Below are positions 1 through 8,296 of a stretch of 40,337 nucleotides of DNA, piece after piece. This DNA comes from Lysobacter antibioticus HS124 (lineage in GTDB: Bacteria; Pseudomonadota; Gammaproteobacteria; Xanthomonadales; Xanthomonadaceae). The number at the start of each line of letters is the position of its first letter. The stretch's first letter is position 1. The stretch covers positions 240 to 40,576 of the forward strand of contig NZ_HG424621.1 of assembly GCF_000336385.2 (NCBI RefSeq), written 5' to 3'. The notes below the pieces were generated by a model, which made no database searches, was not told the DNA's origin, and saw only the letters and a program-made list of their open reading frames with translations. Both the position numbers and the translations under genes were made by a program.

Positions 1-258
1 TGCGATCGGCTTGCCGGCGCTCTTGGCACCGCCACAGCCGCCTTCGCCGTGCTTCTTGTCGCCGCCGCAGCTACCCTCGACCTTCTTCGCAGCCACGGCC
101 TTAGCGCCGGCCTTGTCGGCGGCTTGGGCCGATTGCGCGCCCAGCAGGTAGCCCTGCGACAGGTCGGTCATCGCAAACGCGGAAGCCGACAGGCTCAGGC
201 CGCCGATCAGGGTGGCGCCGAGGGCGAGGGCGATGGGCTTCTTGATCTGCTCGTACAT
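1..258 (-). CDS. hvfA: HvfA-type RiPP metallophore precursor (3' end cut by window edge)
   Basis: I translated 86 residues directly from the minus strand; the frame is open to the window edge, so the C-terminus is missing. The N-terminus is a signal peptide (KK, a hydrophobic stretch, then SASAFA just before residue 30). It is followed by MTDLSQGYLL, the typical start of the mature region in this family. A Lys/Ala-rich spacer leads into two EGxCGG units, Cys64 in EGSCGG and Cys75 in EGGCGG. Family knowledge: such EGKCG-type precursors are modified at the Cys residues by an MNIO (DUF692) enzyme with a partner protein, giving oxazolone/thioamide groups that bind copper. The modifying genes normally follow the precursor, so here they would lie beyond the left edge. 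The start is ATG at 258 with a GGAG ribosome site about 8 nt upstream. More core repeats may follow outside the window. Confidence 0.85.
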   Translation of the reverse strand, partial: MYEQIKKPIALALGATLIGGLSLSASAFAMTDLSQGYLLGAQSAQAADKAGAKAVAAKKVEGSCGGDKKHGEGGCGGAKSAGKPIA

Positions 259-282
259 TGAAAAACTCCTTGATGACAAAAT

Positions 283-299
283 CGACGGAGAATCCGTCG
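283..299. promoter_or_regulatory. Perfect inverted repeat upstream of hvfA
   Basis: The arms CGACGGA and TCCGTCG (7 bp each, perfect) flank a 3-nt GAA spacer, 25 nt before the hvfA start codon and just upstream of its ribosome site. It could be an operator or a hairpin in the leader RNA. The symmetry is read directly; the role is inference. Confidence 0.4.
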
Positions 300-854
300 G
301 TGGGTAACGCACGGTGGCTCCAGGTCGCGACCTGTTGCATTTCTGTGTGCCCGGGACGCATTCCATCGCTGTCGCCACGACCGGCGTAGCGCTCTCCGCA
401 AGCACGCCTTAAAGAGCGCCGACAGGCGCGGCAGGATTCGCGCGATGCAGCCAGATTCGCCGCTTCGTTAACTGTCGATTCATGCCGGTACCGCGGCCTT
501 CGATTGCATGTGCGGGAGCGCCGGGCAAACAAGCAGGAATTGTCGCGAAGTCATGCCGTATCGCCATACGGAAATGTCTTAGCGCAAATCCGATAGCCTC
601 GGCTGTCCTGTCGAAAAGTTCCGCGCTTTTATCGTCTCTAGCGTTCGCCGAAATCGGCGTTGGATGGCGACAGAACGCAAGTGCGCGAGCGATGGCGGAA
701 GCGGTATCGCGGCGTTGAAGATCGCCTGGAAACGCGTTTCCTGTCGAGCGCGGACGAGGCCGCTGGAAATGCGAAATCCCTCCTCGCCATCAGCCGACTC
801 GTGACGAGGAGGGGGCGGAGTCTTCGAGCGTCTGGCGGGACTTCGCTCAGGGTG
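300..854. other. Gap without a recognised gene (hvfA upstream region)
   Basis: No reading frame here has family-like sequence or coding-type third-position bias in agreement with its neighbours. The stretch is visibly less GC-rich than the coding regions and should hold the hvfA promoter, though I cannot point to confident -35/-10 boxes. Confidence 0.5.
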
Positions 855-1091
855 CTAAGTCCCGGAGCCCATCCGGTTATGTGCCGAATTGGCCTGGTAG
901 TGGGGATAGTGCGTGTCCGCGACCCGCCGTGCGGTACCGGTGTTGAGATCGATGACGAAGCTCTCCTTCCGCGCCGGGACTTATCGGGCCAGCGTGTCCT
1001 GCTTCGGGTCTTCGTCGCCGAAGGCCATGGCGCCGCCCGCCATCAGGATCTTGTCGCGTGAGAACTGGGCCGACGGCGCCCCTTGACGTTG
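855..1091 (-). pseudogene. Relic of a kelch/galactose-oxidase-like protein
   Basis: One minus-strand frame between stops at 1092-1094 and 855-857, broken by an in-frame TAA at 981-983, reads like a protein: FSRDKILMAGGAMAFGDEDP on one side of the stop, then VIDLNTGTARRV and HYPHYQANSA on the other. The pattern KILMAGG, then VIDLN and a (N)SA segment is typical of beta-propeller blades in galactose-oxidase-like kelch proteins. No start codon with a ribosome site is present, and the rest of the propeller is missing on both sides. I read it as a decayed remnant left between hvfA and the GH85 gene. The family link is inference from a short stretch. Confidence 0.5.
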
Positions 1092-1127
1092 CTACCGATA
1101 GCAGGCGGCCGCAGTTCCGGCCCGAAG

Positions 1128-2843
1128 CTACTTCGCCGTCAGCTGCTCGTACAGAGCGTAATAGGTGAATCCCTCGGTGTTCACCTGCATCGTGAGGTTC
1201 AACAGCGGAAAAGCGCCGAAGGGGCCGTAGGCTACGGCCGAGTTTGGAACGCTTGCCATCGTCCCATAAGTCGGCACCCGGATGATGCATGCCCGGTCCT
1301 GTGCGACCGAGTGCGTCGCCGCTTGCTCCGCGGTAACCGGGACGCAGCGCAACCCCTCCTGCGCGTACCCGGCATAGTCCCAGACGAACCCGCCTTGCGC
1401 GTTGTTGTCGCGCAGGTCGCCTGGAATCAGCCGAGGCTCCTTCTCCCACCACTTGAACCCAGGCATGTACTGAACAAAGAGCGGGTCCAGCAAGTTGAGC
1501 CTGCTATCGCCCTCCTGCCAGCCCGACCACGCCATTATGTCTCGACGGGAACCCAGCCAAGCCTGCGCGTTTTGCTGGAACTCGATCGGGTGATTGAACT
1601 CCAGGACTTCTTCGGTCAAGCCGTCGTGCGAGAACTCCAGATAGCACGAACTGTCGCAACGCACGCCAGAATTCTTCGCCGTGACCGTCCAGCCCCTGGA
1701 CTCCACCCCAGGCCACGTCATCACGTTGATTTTCAGAACGGTAGTCGGCGCAGGGGCGGTGTCGACGCCAGCGCAAAGCACCTCGCTTCTCAGCTTGGTC
1801 TTCGGATAAACGGCCTTGGTGTATTCCTTCAGGCCCGGCCAAACGCCGCTGCCCTTGAAGTACTTGCACTGGGTCGCCTTTGCGCCCGGTATTCTCAAGG
1901 GGGCGGTCCGGCCCAGGGGCGTGTTCCTGCTGAAGACTTCATCGAGATAGAGCAGAACGTTCTTCTGCGAACCGGCCGGAAGCAGCTTCAGGGTTTCGGC
2001 GGGGTTGATTCCGGTCGCGTTGTCCAGCCCGTAATCCTCGAGCGGCGAATGCCCGAAGTTGGCGATGTTGCCGTCGGTCACCGCGCCGTGGATGCCTCTC
2101 GAGCTATCGCCGGTATAGGTTATGAACTCCACCCCCCCCCGTTGCTTGAACTTCGGGAATACGTGCTCGATCAAGCGGTTCATCTGAATCACCTGCTGCC
2201 GCCCTTCAGTCGAATCGCCGAAGCCTTGTTCGATGTTCAGGAACCACCCGTCCAGTTTCAGCGCCTTGGCGATTTTTTCCAGATTCTTCAAGGCCGGGAT
2301 GTGATAGGAGGACTCGAGCTCTTCGTTCGGAAACGTTCCGGTCAGAAAGCCGATCAAACTCTTGACCATGGCGGAGTTGCCATGAGTCGCGTCGATATAG
2401 ACGGTCCCGTAGATCTTCACCCCGTTCTCGTGGGCGGCGGTGACCCAGTTCGGGTCCGGAGCGATCACGTGCGCTCCGGAGGAATGCTCGCCACCGAAGT
2501 ACACGAATTTCCGAACGAACGCCCAATTCTCGAATGTCACCGGAGGAGGCGCCCCTTCCGGATAGGACTTGAGCGCCGGACGGGTCCGGTACAAGGCCGT
2601 GTAGTCGATGCCGTTTCCGGTCTGCCGGTTGCCCAACCAAGCCGACTCCATGTTGGTGTTCAGCTCGGTCCGCGATGGCGCGGGCCTGTTCGGCGACACA
2701 ACAACCAGGTTTTCAGTCAATAGACTGTCGAAACCGCTCGAGTTGCTCCCGCTGTCCAAGGCCCAGGTATAGGTATCCATGCCGAATGCGTGACCGCTGA
2801 TGGCCAGGCAAAGGGGGATGGCCACCAATTTCATTCGCTTCAT
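1128..2843 (-). CDS. Secreted GH85 endo-beta-N-acetylglucosaminidase
   Basis: This 571-residue protein starts with a signal peptide (MKRMKLVAIPLCLAISGHAFG). Residues 100-210 match the GH85 core: FVYFGG, IAPDPNWVTAAHENGVKIYGT, then LDGWFLNIEQ at 198-206. In GH85 the Asn (here N203) and Glu (here E205) two residues later assist substrate-mediated catalysis, cutting the GlcNAc-beta-1,4-GlcNAc core of N-glycans. The second half (about 380-571) is not recognisable to me and may be an accessory domain. The protein should be exported and release glycans from host, fungal or prey glycoproteins. ATG at 2843 has an AGAGGA ribosome site. A run of nine G (2132-2140, in the codons for RGGV) lies in the coding sequence and could slip. 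GH85 assignment is firm; the substrate is inferred. Confidence 0.85.
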   Translation of the reverse strand: MKRMKLVAIPLCLAISGHAFGMDTYTWALDSGSNSSGFDSLLTENLVVVSPNRPAPSRTELNTNMESAWLGNRQTGNGIDYTALYRTRPALKSYPEGAPPPVTFENWAFVRKFVYFGGEHSSGAHVIAPDPNWVTAAHENGVKIYGTVYIDATHGNSAMVKSLIGFLTGTFPNEELESSYHIPALKNLEKIAKALKLDGWFLNIEQGFGDSTEGRQQVIQMNRLIEHVFPKFKQRGGVEFITYTGDSSRGIHGAVTDGNIANFGHSPLEDYGLDNATGINPAETLKLLPAGSQKNVLLYLDEVFSRNTPLGRTAPLRIPGAKATQCKYFKGSGVWPGLKEYTKAVYPKTKLRSEVLCAGVDTAPAPTTVLKINVMTWPGVESRGWTVTAKNSGVRCDSSCYLEFSHDGLTEEVLEFNHPIEFQQNAQAWLGSRRDIMAWSGWQEGDSRLNLLDPLFVQYMPGFKWWEKEPRLIPGDLRDNNAQGGFVWDYAGYAQEGLRCVPVTAEQAATHSVAQDRACIIRVPTYGTMASVPNSAVAYGPFGAFPLLNLTMQVNTEGFTYYALYEQLTAK

Positions 2844-2855
2844 TCCAAAATCCTC

Positions 2856-2890
2856 TGTCTTCCATGTCTTCCATGTCTTCCATGTCTTCT
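2856..2890. repeat. 9-bp tandem repeat upstream of the GH85 gene
   Basis: The unit TGTCTTCCA is present three times exactly (2856-2882), followed by a partial fourth copy to about 2889. On the coding (minus) strand it reads as TGGAAGACA repeats and ends a few bases before the GH85 ribosome site, so copy number would change the leader or the promoter spacing. The remaining stretch up to 3133 holds no gene that I can see. Confidence 0.8.
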
Positions 2891-3133
2891 TTGCCGCTCT
2901 CCCGGTCGTAACGTATCGCAGCGCCGCTCACCGGCACAGGCACAGATACGGGGCTAGGCCTAAAGAGCTAGTTCGACATCCAAGCCACGGCGACGGCGTC
3001 CCTATGCGGGTGTCGCGGTCGCCCCATGCATCTGTTTCGAACAGCGCAGGCATAGGGGAAGCGGCCTCGCCCTGGCGATCGCAGCCGAGCTGAGGCAGAG
3101 AAAACTCCGCCGCGCCCGGTCGCTTCAGCCGCC

Positions 3134-6100
3134 TCACGAAGCTTGCGCCTGCCGCATGCCTCGTTCGATGCTGGCGAGAATCTCCTCGATTCCTGCCGGC
3201 TTGACCAAGTGCTCGTGGAAACCGACCGCGGCGGTGCGGTCGCGGTCGCCGGCCTGACCGTAGCCGCTGTAGGCCACCAGGTAGGGCGAATTTCGTTGCA
3301 AGCGCAGGGTGGAGGCGATGTCGTAGCCGTTGAGCGGACCGGGCAGCTCCAGGTCGCACAGGACCACATCGAACGCGCCGCGGCGCCAGGCCGCCAAGGC
3401 CTGCTCGGCGTCGATCGCGCATTCGGCGTGGTGGCCCTGCAGTTTCAGCAGTACGCGCAGGGCTTCGGCGGTGTCGGTCTCGTCGTCGACGATCAGTACT
3501 CGGCCGCAAGCGCGGTCGGCCGGCATGTCTGCCCGCGGCATGCCCAGGCTGGCTTCGACTTCGGCCAGCGCCGTGCTCGGCGCGGTCTCGGTCCGGGGGG
3601 GCGCCAGCGGCAGGCGCACGCTGAAGCGCGCGCCGCGGCCGAGTCCGTCGCTGTGCGCGGCGACCGAGCCGCCGTGGCGCTCGACCAGGGTCTTGACGAT
3701 GCTCAGGCCCAGTCCGAGTCCACGCGAACGCCAGTCGGGCGTCTGCACGAACGGTTCGAACAGGCGTGTCGACAGGTCTCGGCTCAGTCCCTGGCCTTGG
3801 TCGCTGACTTCGATCAGCACGCCCTCTTCGGTCGTCGCCGCGTCGATGCGAATGCGTTGCCCCGGCGAACTGGCCTTGACCGCGTTCGACAGCAGGTTGT
3901 CGAACACTTGCCGCAGCCGCGCACGATCGCCGTCGACCCAGCATGGCTCGACCGGCAGCGCCGCCTCGATCGCTACCTGTTCGTGCCCGGCACGGTCGAC
4001 ATGGTCGCTGTGCACTTCCTCCAGCAGCCGGTTGAGATCGAAACGTTCGCGACGCAGTTCCAAGTCGCCTTGGGTGACGCGGGAAATGTCCAGCAGATCA
4101 TCGACCAGGCGGTGCAAGTGACGGTTCTGCCGCAGCAGCGTCGCCAGCGCGCGTTCGCGATCGGCGGCGGGCAGGTCGTTCCGGCTGAGCAATTCGCTGG
4201 CGGCGCTGACTCCGGACAACGGATTGCGCAGTTCGTGACTGAGTACCGCCAGGAACCGGCTGATGCGCTGGTTGGCCGCGGCCAGGGTTTCCAGGGCGCG
4301 TTTCTGGTCTTCGATATCGGTGCTGGCGCCGTACCAACAACGCAGTCGGCCGTGGTCGTCGAACAGCGGCTGGGCGCGCACGATATGCCAGCGGTACGCG
4401 CCGTCGGCGCGGCGGAAGCGCAGCTCGACGTTGAGCTGCCGGCCGGCGCGGATCGCCTGGTCCCAGGCGCGTTGGCCGTTGTCGAGGTCGTCGGGGTGGA
4501 CGATGTGGCGCCAGTCCTCTTGCCCGCTCAGGCCGGTGTACTCGTACCAGTGCCGGTTCTGGTAACGGATGCCGCCGTCGGGTTCGGCGATCCAGACCAT
4601 CTTCGGCAGATTGTCGAGCAAGGCATGCTGTTCCGCCTCGGCGCGTCGCAACTGCAATTCGAACACCCGCCGCTCGTGCACGTCGCGAATGCCGCCGATC
4701 CACTCGGCGACGGCCTCGTCCTCGGTCAGCACCGGCACCGCGCGCAGGGCGACGTAGCGCGCTTCGCCGGTGGCGGTGCGGACCCGGAACTCCAAGTCGA
4801 GCGTCTGCGCCGGCGCCTCGCGCAGCGCCTCGCCCCAGGCATCGCGCACTCGCGCGCGGTCGCCCGGATCGATCGCGTCCAACCAGCCGTCGCCGCGGTA
4901 CTGCAGCGGCGGTTGCCCGGTCAGCGCTTCCCAGCCCGGCGCATCGAGCATGCGGCCGTCGCGGTCGGCGCACCAGACGATGCCGGCCCAGGCCAGGGCC
5001 AGGCTGCGAAAGCGGCGTTCGCTGGCGGCGACCCGGCGGGTGGCTTCGATCCGGTCGGTGATGTCGACGGCATGGATCACCGCGCCTTCGACCGTCTCTC
5101 CGTCGGGCTGGTGCGGCACGAACTGGACGTCGTAGTGGCGGCGCTCGCCGGCCAGGAGCAACTCGGCCGGGAAGCGCACCGCCTGGCCTTCCAGGGCGCG
5201 CTGCAGCAGCGCCAGGTAGGGGGCCAGATCGCTGTGCGGATGCGCTTCGTCGACCCGCATGCCGTGCAGGGGCGTGCCCGCGAAACAGTCCTCGAAACTG
5301 CGGTTGAACAGACGATAGCGTCGTTCGATGTCGATGTAGGCGACCAGCGCCGGAAGCCGATCGATCATCGCGCGCATCAGCTGGCGTTGCGCGCGCAGGG
5401 CGGCGTCGATGCGCTTGTGCTCGCTTATGTCGAGCGCGAGCAGGGCGACATCGCGCCCGGACAGCGCTTCCCCGGCGAGCAGCACCCAGTCGGCGCGGCC
5501 CTGTCGACCGAGCACCTGCACCTCGGTGGGACGGAACGCGCCCTCGCGCCGCAAGGTATCGAGCAAGCCGCGTGGCACGCCGAGGTGTTGCAGGTCGTCC
5601 GACGCAAGCTCGCCGGGCGGCCGGCCGTCGAGCGTGCCCGTCTCGCTGCCGTGGTCGCCGAGCAGCATGCGCCGGAAGCGCGGATTGGCCAGCCAACGGC
5701 CGCCGTCGAGGTCGGCGAAGCAAATGCCCCACATCTCGGTGTCGAACACCGCGCGCAGCTTGCGGTCGCTGAGGCTGGGCTGGTCGCCGCTGCGCCGGCG
5801 CAAGAACAGGACATGGCCGGAATCGGCGTCGCGCCCGGCCTGCAGGCGGACCACGTCGGCGGTGAGTTCCGCGCCGCTGCCGGACAGGTCGATGTGGTAG
5901 GTCGAGCGCGACGCGCTGCCGGCGTCGGCGTCGAACGCATCTTCGGGCAGGCCGGCCAGCAGCTCGCCGATCGGCCGTTTCTCGGCGCGTTCGCTGCTGC
6001 AACCGAGCATGGATTCCGCGACCGCATTGAGATAGCGCACACGACGGTGCTGGTCGACGGCGACCACGCCGTCTTCGATGCCCGCGAGTACCGCGGACAG

Positions 6101-6448
6101 GTGCGCGCGCTGTTCGCGTTCGCTGCGGCTGAGCTGGCGCGCGCTGGCGACGATCCAGATCAGCAGCGCAGACACCAGCAGATAGAATGCGGCGCCGTCG
6201 CTGCCGAGGTTGCGCAGCAGCCCCGGCCACAGCAGCACCGCGCCCAGGCTGGCGGTCAGGCCGATCAGTCCGCCGCGGGCGCCGTAGAACGCGCTGGCGA
6301 GAATCACCAGCAAGTAGAACAGCGCGATCGGGAAGGCTTCGGCGACGCTGCGGCCGTAGCGGACGTGAACGGCGATGGCGAGCAAAGCCAGGATCAGCGC
6401 GATCGCCAGTTCGCGCGATCGATGCCGGCCGCGCTCCGCGCCGGACAT
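3134..6448 (-). CDS. Hybrid histidine kinase with membrane anchor, five PAS-like domains and receiver
   Basis: This 1104-residue sensor has four hydrophobic helices at roughly 15-105. About five PAS-like segments follow, starting near 116, 232, 360, 485 and 612 (the last two read like PAS_3/PAC units). A HisKA helix carries the phosphoacceptor in VLSHELRNPLSG (about residue 745). The ATPase domain shows an N box (FDNLLSNAVKA), DQGQGLS and GLGLGLSIV. A C-terminal receiver begins with VLIVDDETD and has the acceptor Asp in VVLCDLELPG and Lys in EHLVKPAG. It probably senses small ligands or redox state through the PAS array. It starts 1 nt after the stop of the small DHp-like gene, so it is the last gene of the ntrC-like operon. 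The internal receiver suggests a phosphorelay; the signal is unknown. Confidence 0.93.
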   Translation of the reverse strand: MSGAERGRHRSRELAIALILALLAIAVHVRYGRSVAEAFPIALFYLLVILASAFYGARGGLIGLTASLGAVLLWPGLLRNLGSDGAAFYLLVSALLIWIVASARQLSRSEREQRAHLSAVLAGIEDGVVAVDQHRRVRYLNAVAESMLGCSSERAEKRPIGELLAGLPEDAFDADAGSASRSTYHIDLSGSGAELTADVVRLQAGRDADSGHVLFLRRRSGDQPSLSDRKLRAVFDTEMWGICFADLDGGRWLANPRFRRMLLGDHGSETGTLDGRPPGELASDDLQHLGVPRGLLDTLRREGAFRPTEVQVLGRQGRADWVLLAGEALSGRDVALLALDISEHKRIDAALRAQRQLMRAMIDRLPALVAYIDIERRYRLFNRSFEDCFAGTPLHGMRVDEAHPHSDLAPYLALLQRALEGQAVRFPAELLLAGERRHYDVQFVPHQPDGETVEGAVIHAVDITDRIEATRRVAASERRFRSLALAWAGIVWCADRDGRMLDAPGWEALTGQPPLQYRGDGWLDAIDPGDRARVRDAWGEALREAPAQTLDLEFRVRTATGEARYVALRAVPVLTEDEAVAEWIGGIRDVHERRVFELQLRRAEAEQHALLDNLPKMVWIAEPDGGIRYQNRHWYEYTGLSGQEDWRHIVHPDDLDNGQRAWDQAIRAGRQLNVELRFRRADGAYRWHIVRAQPLFDDHGRLRCWYGASTDIEDQKRALETLAAANQRISRFLAVLSHELRNPLSGVSAASELLSRNDLPAADRERALATLLRQNRHLHRLVDDLLDISRVTQGDLELRRERFDLNRLLEEVHSDHVDRAGHEQVAIEAALPVEPCWVDGDRARLRQVFDNLLSNAVKASSPGQRIRIDAATTEEGVLIEVSDQGQGLSRDLSTRLFEPFVQTPDWRSRGLGLGLSIVKTLVERHGGSVAAHSDGLGRGARFSVRLPLAPPRTETAPSTALAEVEASLGMPRADMPADRACGRVLIVDDETDTAEALRVLLKLQGHHAECAIDAEQALAAWRRGAFDVVLCDLELPGPLNGYDIASTLRLQRNSPYLVAYSGYGQAGDRDRTAAVGFHEHLVKPAGIEEILASIERGMRQAQAS

Positions 6449-6449
6449 G

Positions 6450-6686
6450 TCAGGCTTCCGCCGGCGGCTCGGCCAACAAGGCCGAACAACGCTGGCAGGC
6501 GTCGCGCACCCGGCGCAGGTTGTCGCGCACGGCCGGGTCGTCGCCGGCGCCGGCTTCGATCAGCCTGTGCGCGGCGGCGCTGGCCATGGTCACGGTGTTG
6601 ACCTCGTTGCGCAGTCGGTGCAGCCAGCGAGCGAACTCGGTCGGCCCGGCCGGCGGCGCGGAGGCAGCGGCCCGATCAGACGTCAT
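6450..6686 (-). CDS. Small stand-alone DHp/phosphotransfer-like protein
   Basis: This 78-residue protein has two predicted helices. The first carries WLHRLRNEVNTVTMA, which resembles the H box of histidine-kinase dimerisation domains (H-x-L-R-N-E/P). The second ends in VRDACQRCSALL, with a CxxC. There is no ATPase domain and no room for one. The start is ATG at 6686, which overlaps the end of the upstream sigma-54 activator gene by 11 nt; the stop is 1 nt before the hybrid kinase start. Translational coupling on both sides implies work in the same pathway, perhaps as a phosphotransfer shuttle between the kinase receiver and the NtrC receiver, or as an inhibitor. The H-box likeness is seen; the role is inference. 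A longer start at 6821 would be only a shadow of the neighbouring gene. Confidence 0.7.
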   Translation of the reverse strand: MTSDRAAASAPPAGPTEFARWLHRLRNEVNTVTMASAAAHRLIEAGAGDDPAVRDNLRRVRDACQRCSALLAEPPAEA

Positions 6687-8052
6687 GGCCGCTCTCGCGC
6701 AGGCGCGCCAGCTGGTTGTGGATGGTGCGTACGCTGACGCCCAGCGATTGGGCGCTGCGGGTCCGGTCGCCGTCGAAATGGGCCAGGGTCTTGAGCAGCA
6801 TCTCCTGCTCGATCTGGGCATAAGTCATGCCGACCGAGAACGAGACATGGGTGGCGTCGTGGTGCACCGGCGCCAGCTTGCGAAAGCCCGGCGCCACCCG
6901 GATTTCGTCGCCTTCGGCGGTCAGGAAGGCGCGCTGCACCGCGCTGCGCAGCTCGCGCACGTTGCCGGGCCAGTTGTGCCGCAACAGCACCCGTTCGGTG
7001 CCGGCAGCGAAGCGCTTACGCGTGCCGTAACGGATGTTGAGGCGCTCCAGGAAGTTGTGCGCGATCAACAGCGCGTCGTCGCCCCGGCTGCGCAACGGGG
7101 GCAGCTCCAGGCCGATGTCGGCCAGGCGATAGAACAGGTCCTCGCGCAGCGAACCTTCCTCGATGCTGCGCTGCGGGTCGCGATTGGTCGCTGCGACCAC
7201 GCGCACGTCGATATCGACCGCTTCGCTGCCGCCGACTCGGGTCACTGTCCCGGTTTCGAGCACGCGCAGCAGATAGACTTGCAACGCCGGCCGCATCTCG
7301 GTGATCTCGTCCAGGAACAACGTGCCGCGATCGGCCTGTTCGAAGTAGCCGTTGTGGCGCGCGGCGGCGCCGGTGAAGCTGCCGCGCTCGTGGCCGAACA
7401 GGTGGCTGGCGAGCAGATCCGGCGCGATCGCGCCGCAATTGACCGGCACGAAGGCGCCGCTGCGGCCGCTGAATTCGTGGATCGCGCGCGCGACCAGTTC
7501 CTTGCCGGTGCCGCTTTCGCCGCTGATCAGCACCGTCGCCTCCGACGGCGCGATCCGCTCCAGGCTGTCGATCAGCCGTCGCATCGCCGGCGACCGGCCG
7601 ATCATGCCGCCACGCGCTTCGGCGCGCGCCTGCGGCGGCCGTGCGCGCGCGGCGGCATGATCGAGCAGGTTGGAGAATTGCTCCGGGCACAGCGGCTTGA
7701 TCAGATAATCCACCACCGGCAGCGAAACCGCGCGCGCCGCGCTCTCCACCGAGGGCTGGCCGGTGACGATCGCGATCTGCCCGTGCTCGGGCAAGTCCAT
7801 GTCGTCGAGCAGGTCGAAGCCGTTGCCGTCGGGCAGTTCCAGGTCCAGCAGCAACAGATCCACGGCCGGAAGGCGGGCGAAACCGCGCGATTGTTCCAGC
7901 GAGTGCGCCATGTAAGGAGTGAAGCCGCGCGCCCTGGCGAAGTCGGCGGCGGCGGAGGCGAAATCGTGATCGTCGTCGACGATCAACACGGTAGGGCTCG
8001 GTGCGGAGACGCGTTCGGCCACGTCTGTCGATCCGTTGTCCGGGGCGTCCAC
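6676..8052 (-). CDS. NtrC-family sigma-54-dependent response regulator
   Basis: The domain order is receiver (VLIVDDDHD, acceptor Asp in LLLLDLELPDG, Lys in DYLIKPL), AAA+ domain (Walker A GESGTGKE, loop 1 ERGSFTGA, Walker B GTLFLDEI, NWPGNVRELR), then a Fis-type helix-turn-helix (GDRTRSAQSLGVSVRTIHNQ). It activates RNA polymerase carrying sigma-54. The sigma-54-contacting loop reads GSFTGA instead of the usual GAFTGA, a conservative change. I chose GTG at 8052 (458 residues), because the receiver begins about 30 residues later and the longer frame from 8262 runs into low-quality sequence; no strong ribosome site is visible, so the exact start is uncertain. It is first in the operon with the DHp-like protein and hybrid kinase, and divergent from a clear sigma-54 promoter that it very likely controls. 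Confidence 0.93.
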   Translation of the reverse strand: MDAPDNGSTDVAERVSAPSPTVLIVDDDHDFASAAADFARARGFTPYMAHSLEQSRGFARLPAVDLLLLDLELPDGNGFDLLDDMDLPEHGQIAIVTGQPSVESAARAVSLPVVDYLIKPLCPEQFSNLLDHAAARARPPQARAEARGGMIGRSPAMRRLIDSLERIAPSEATVLISGESGTGKELVARAIHEFSGRSGAFVPVNCGAIAPDLLASHLFGHERGSFTGAAARHNGYFEQADRGTLFLDEITEMRPALQVYLLRVLETGTVTRVGGSEAVDIDVRVVAATNRDPQRSIEEGSLREDLFYRLADIGLELPPLRSRGDDALLIAHNFLERLNIRYGTRKRFAAGTERVLLRHNWPGNVRELRSAVQRAFLTAEGDEIRVAPGFRKLAPVHHDATHVSFSVGMTYAQIEQEMLLKTLAHFDGDRTRSAQSLGVSVRTIHNQLARLRESGHDV

Positions 8053-8296
8053 GCTAGCTGAGCGTGAGTTAACGGTGCGTCGGCGGAAAATGATTCCGCC
8101 GTGATGAAAGAGTTGCTGTCCGCACCAGGCAGTGGGGTGCCGGCAGCGAAAAAGCATCGTCCAGGGACACGTGTTCGCGCCGGGCGCCTGCGAAAACCGC
8201 CGCAGCGCAGTCAGTTTCGTCATTGCGCACTTCCGCCATGCGCCTGCAGCCGGGCGTCGCACGAAGAGCGGTATCTGAAGCGTTCAGTCCCGCACT

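Noticed and set aside
3143-6601. 1152-residue open frame on the plus strand opposite the hybrid kinase
   Set aside because: Its translation is Ala/Gln/Arg/Val-rich with no family features. It is the typical antisense shadow of a high-GC gene whose opposite strand shows complete kinase motifs.
8053-8262. N-terminal extension of the sigma-54 activator to 8262
   Set aside because: The added 70 residues do not look like protein and would overlap the intergenic region close to the divergent sigma-54 promoter; receiver domains start near the N-terminus.
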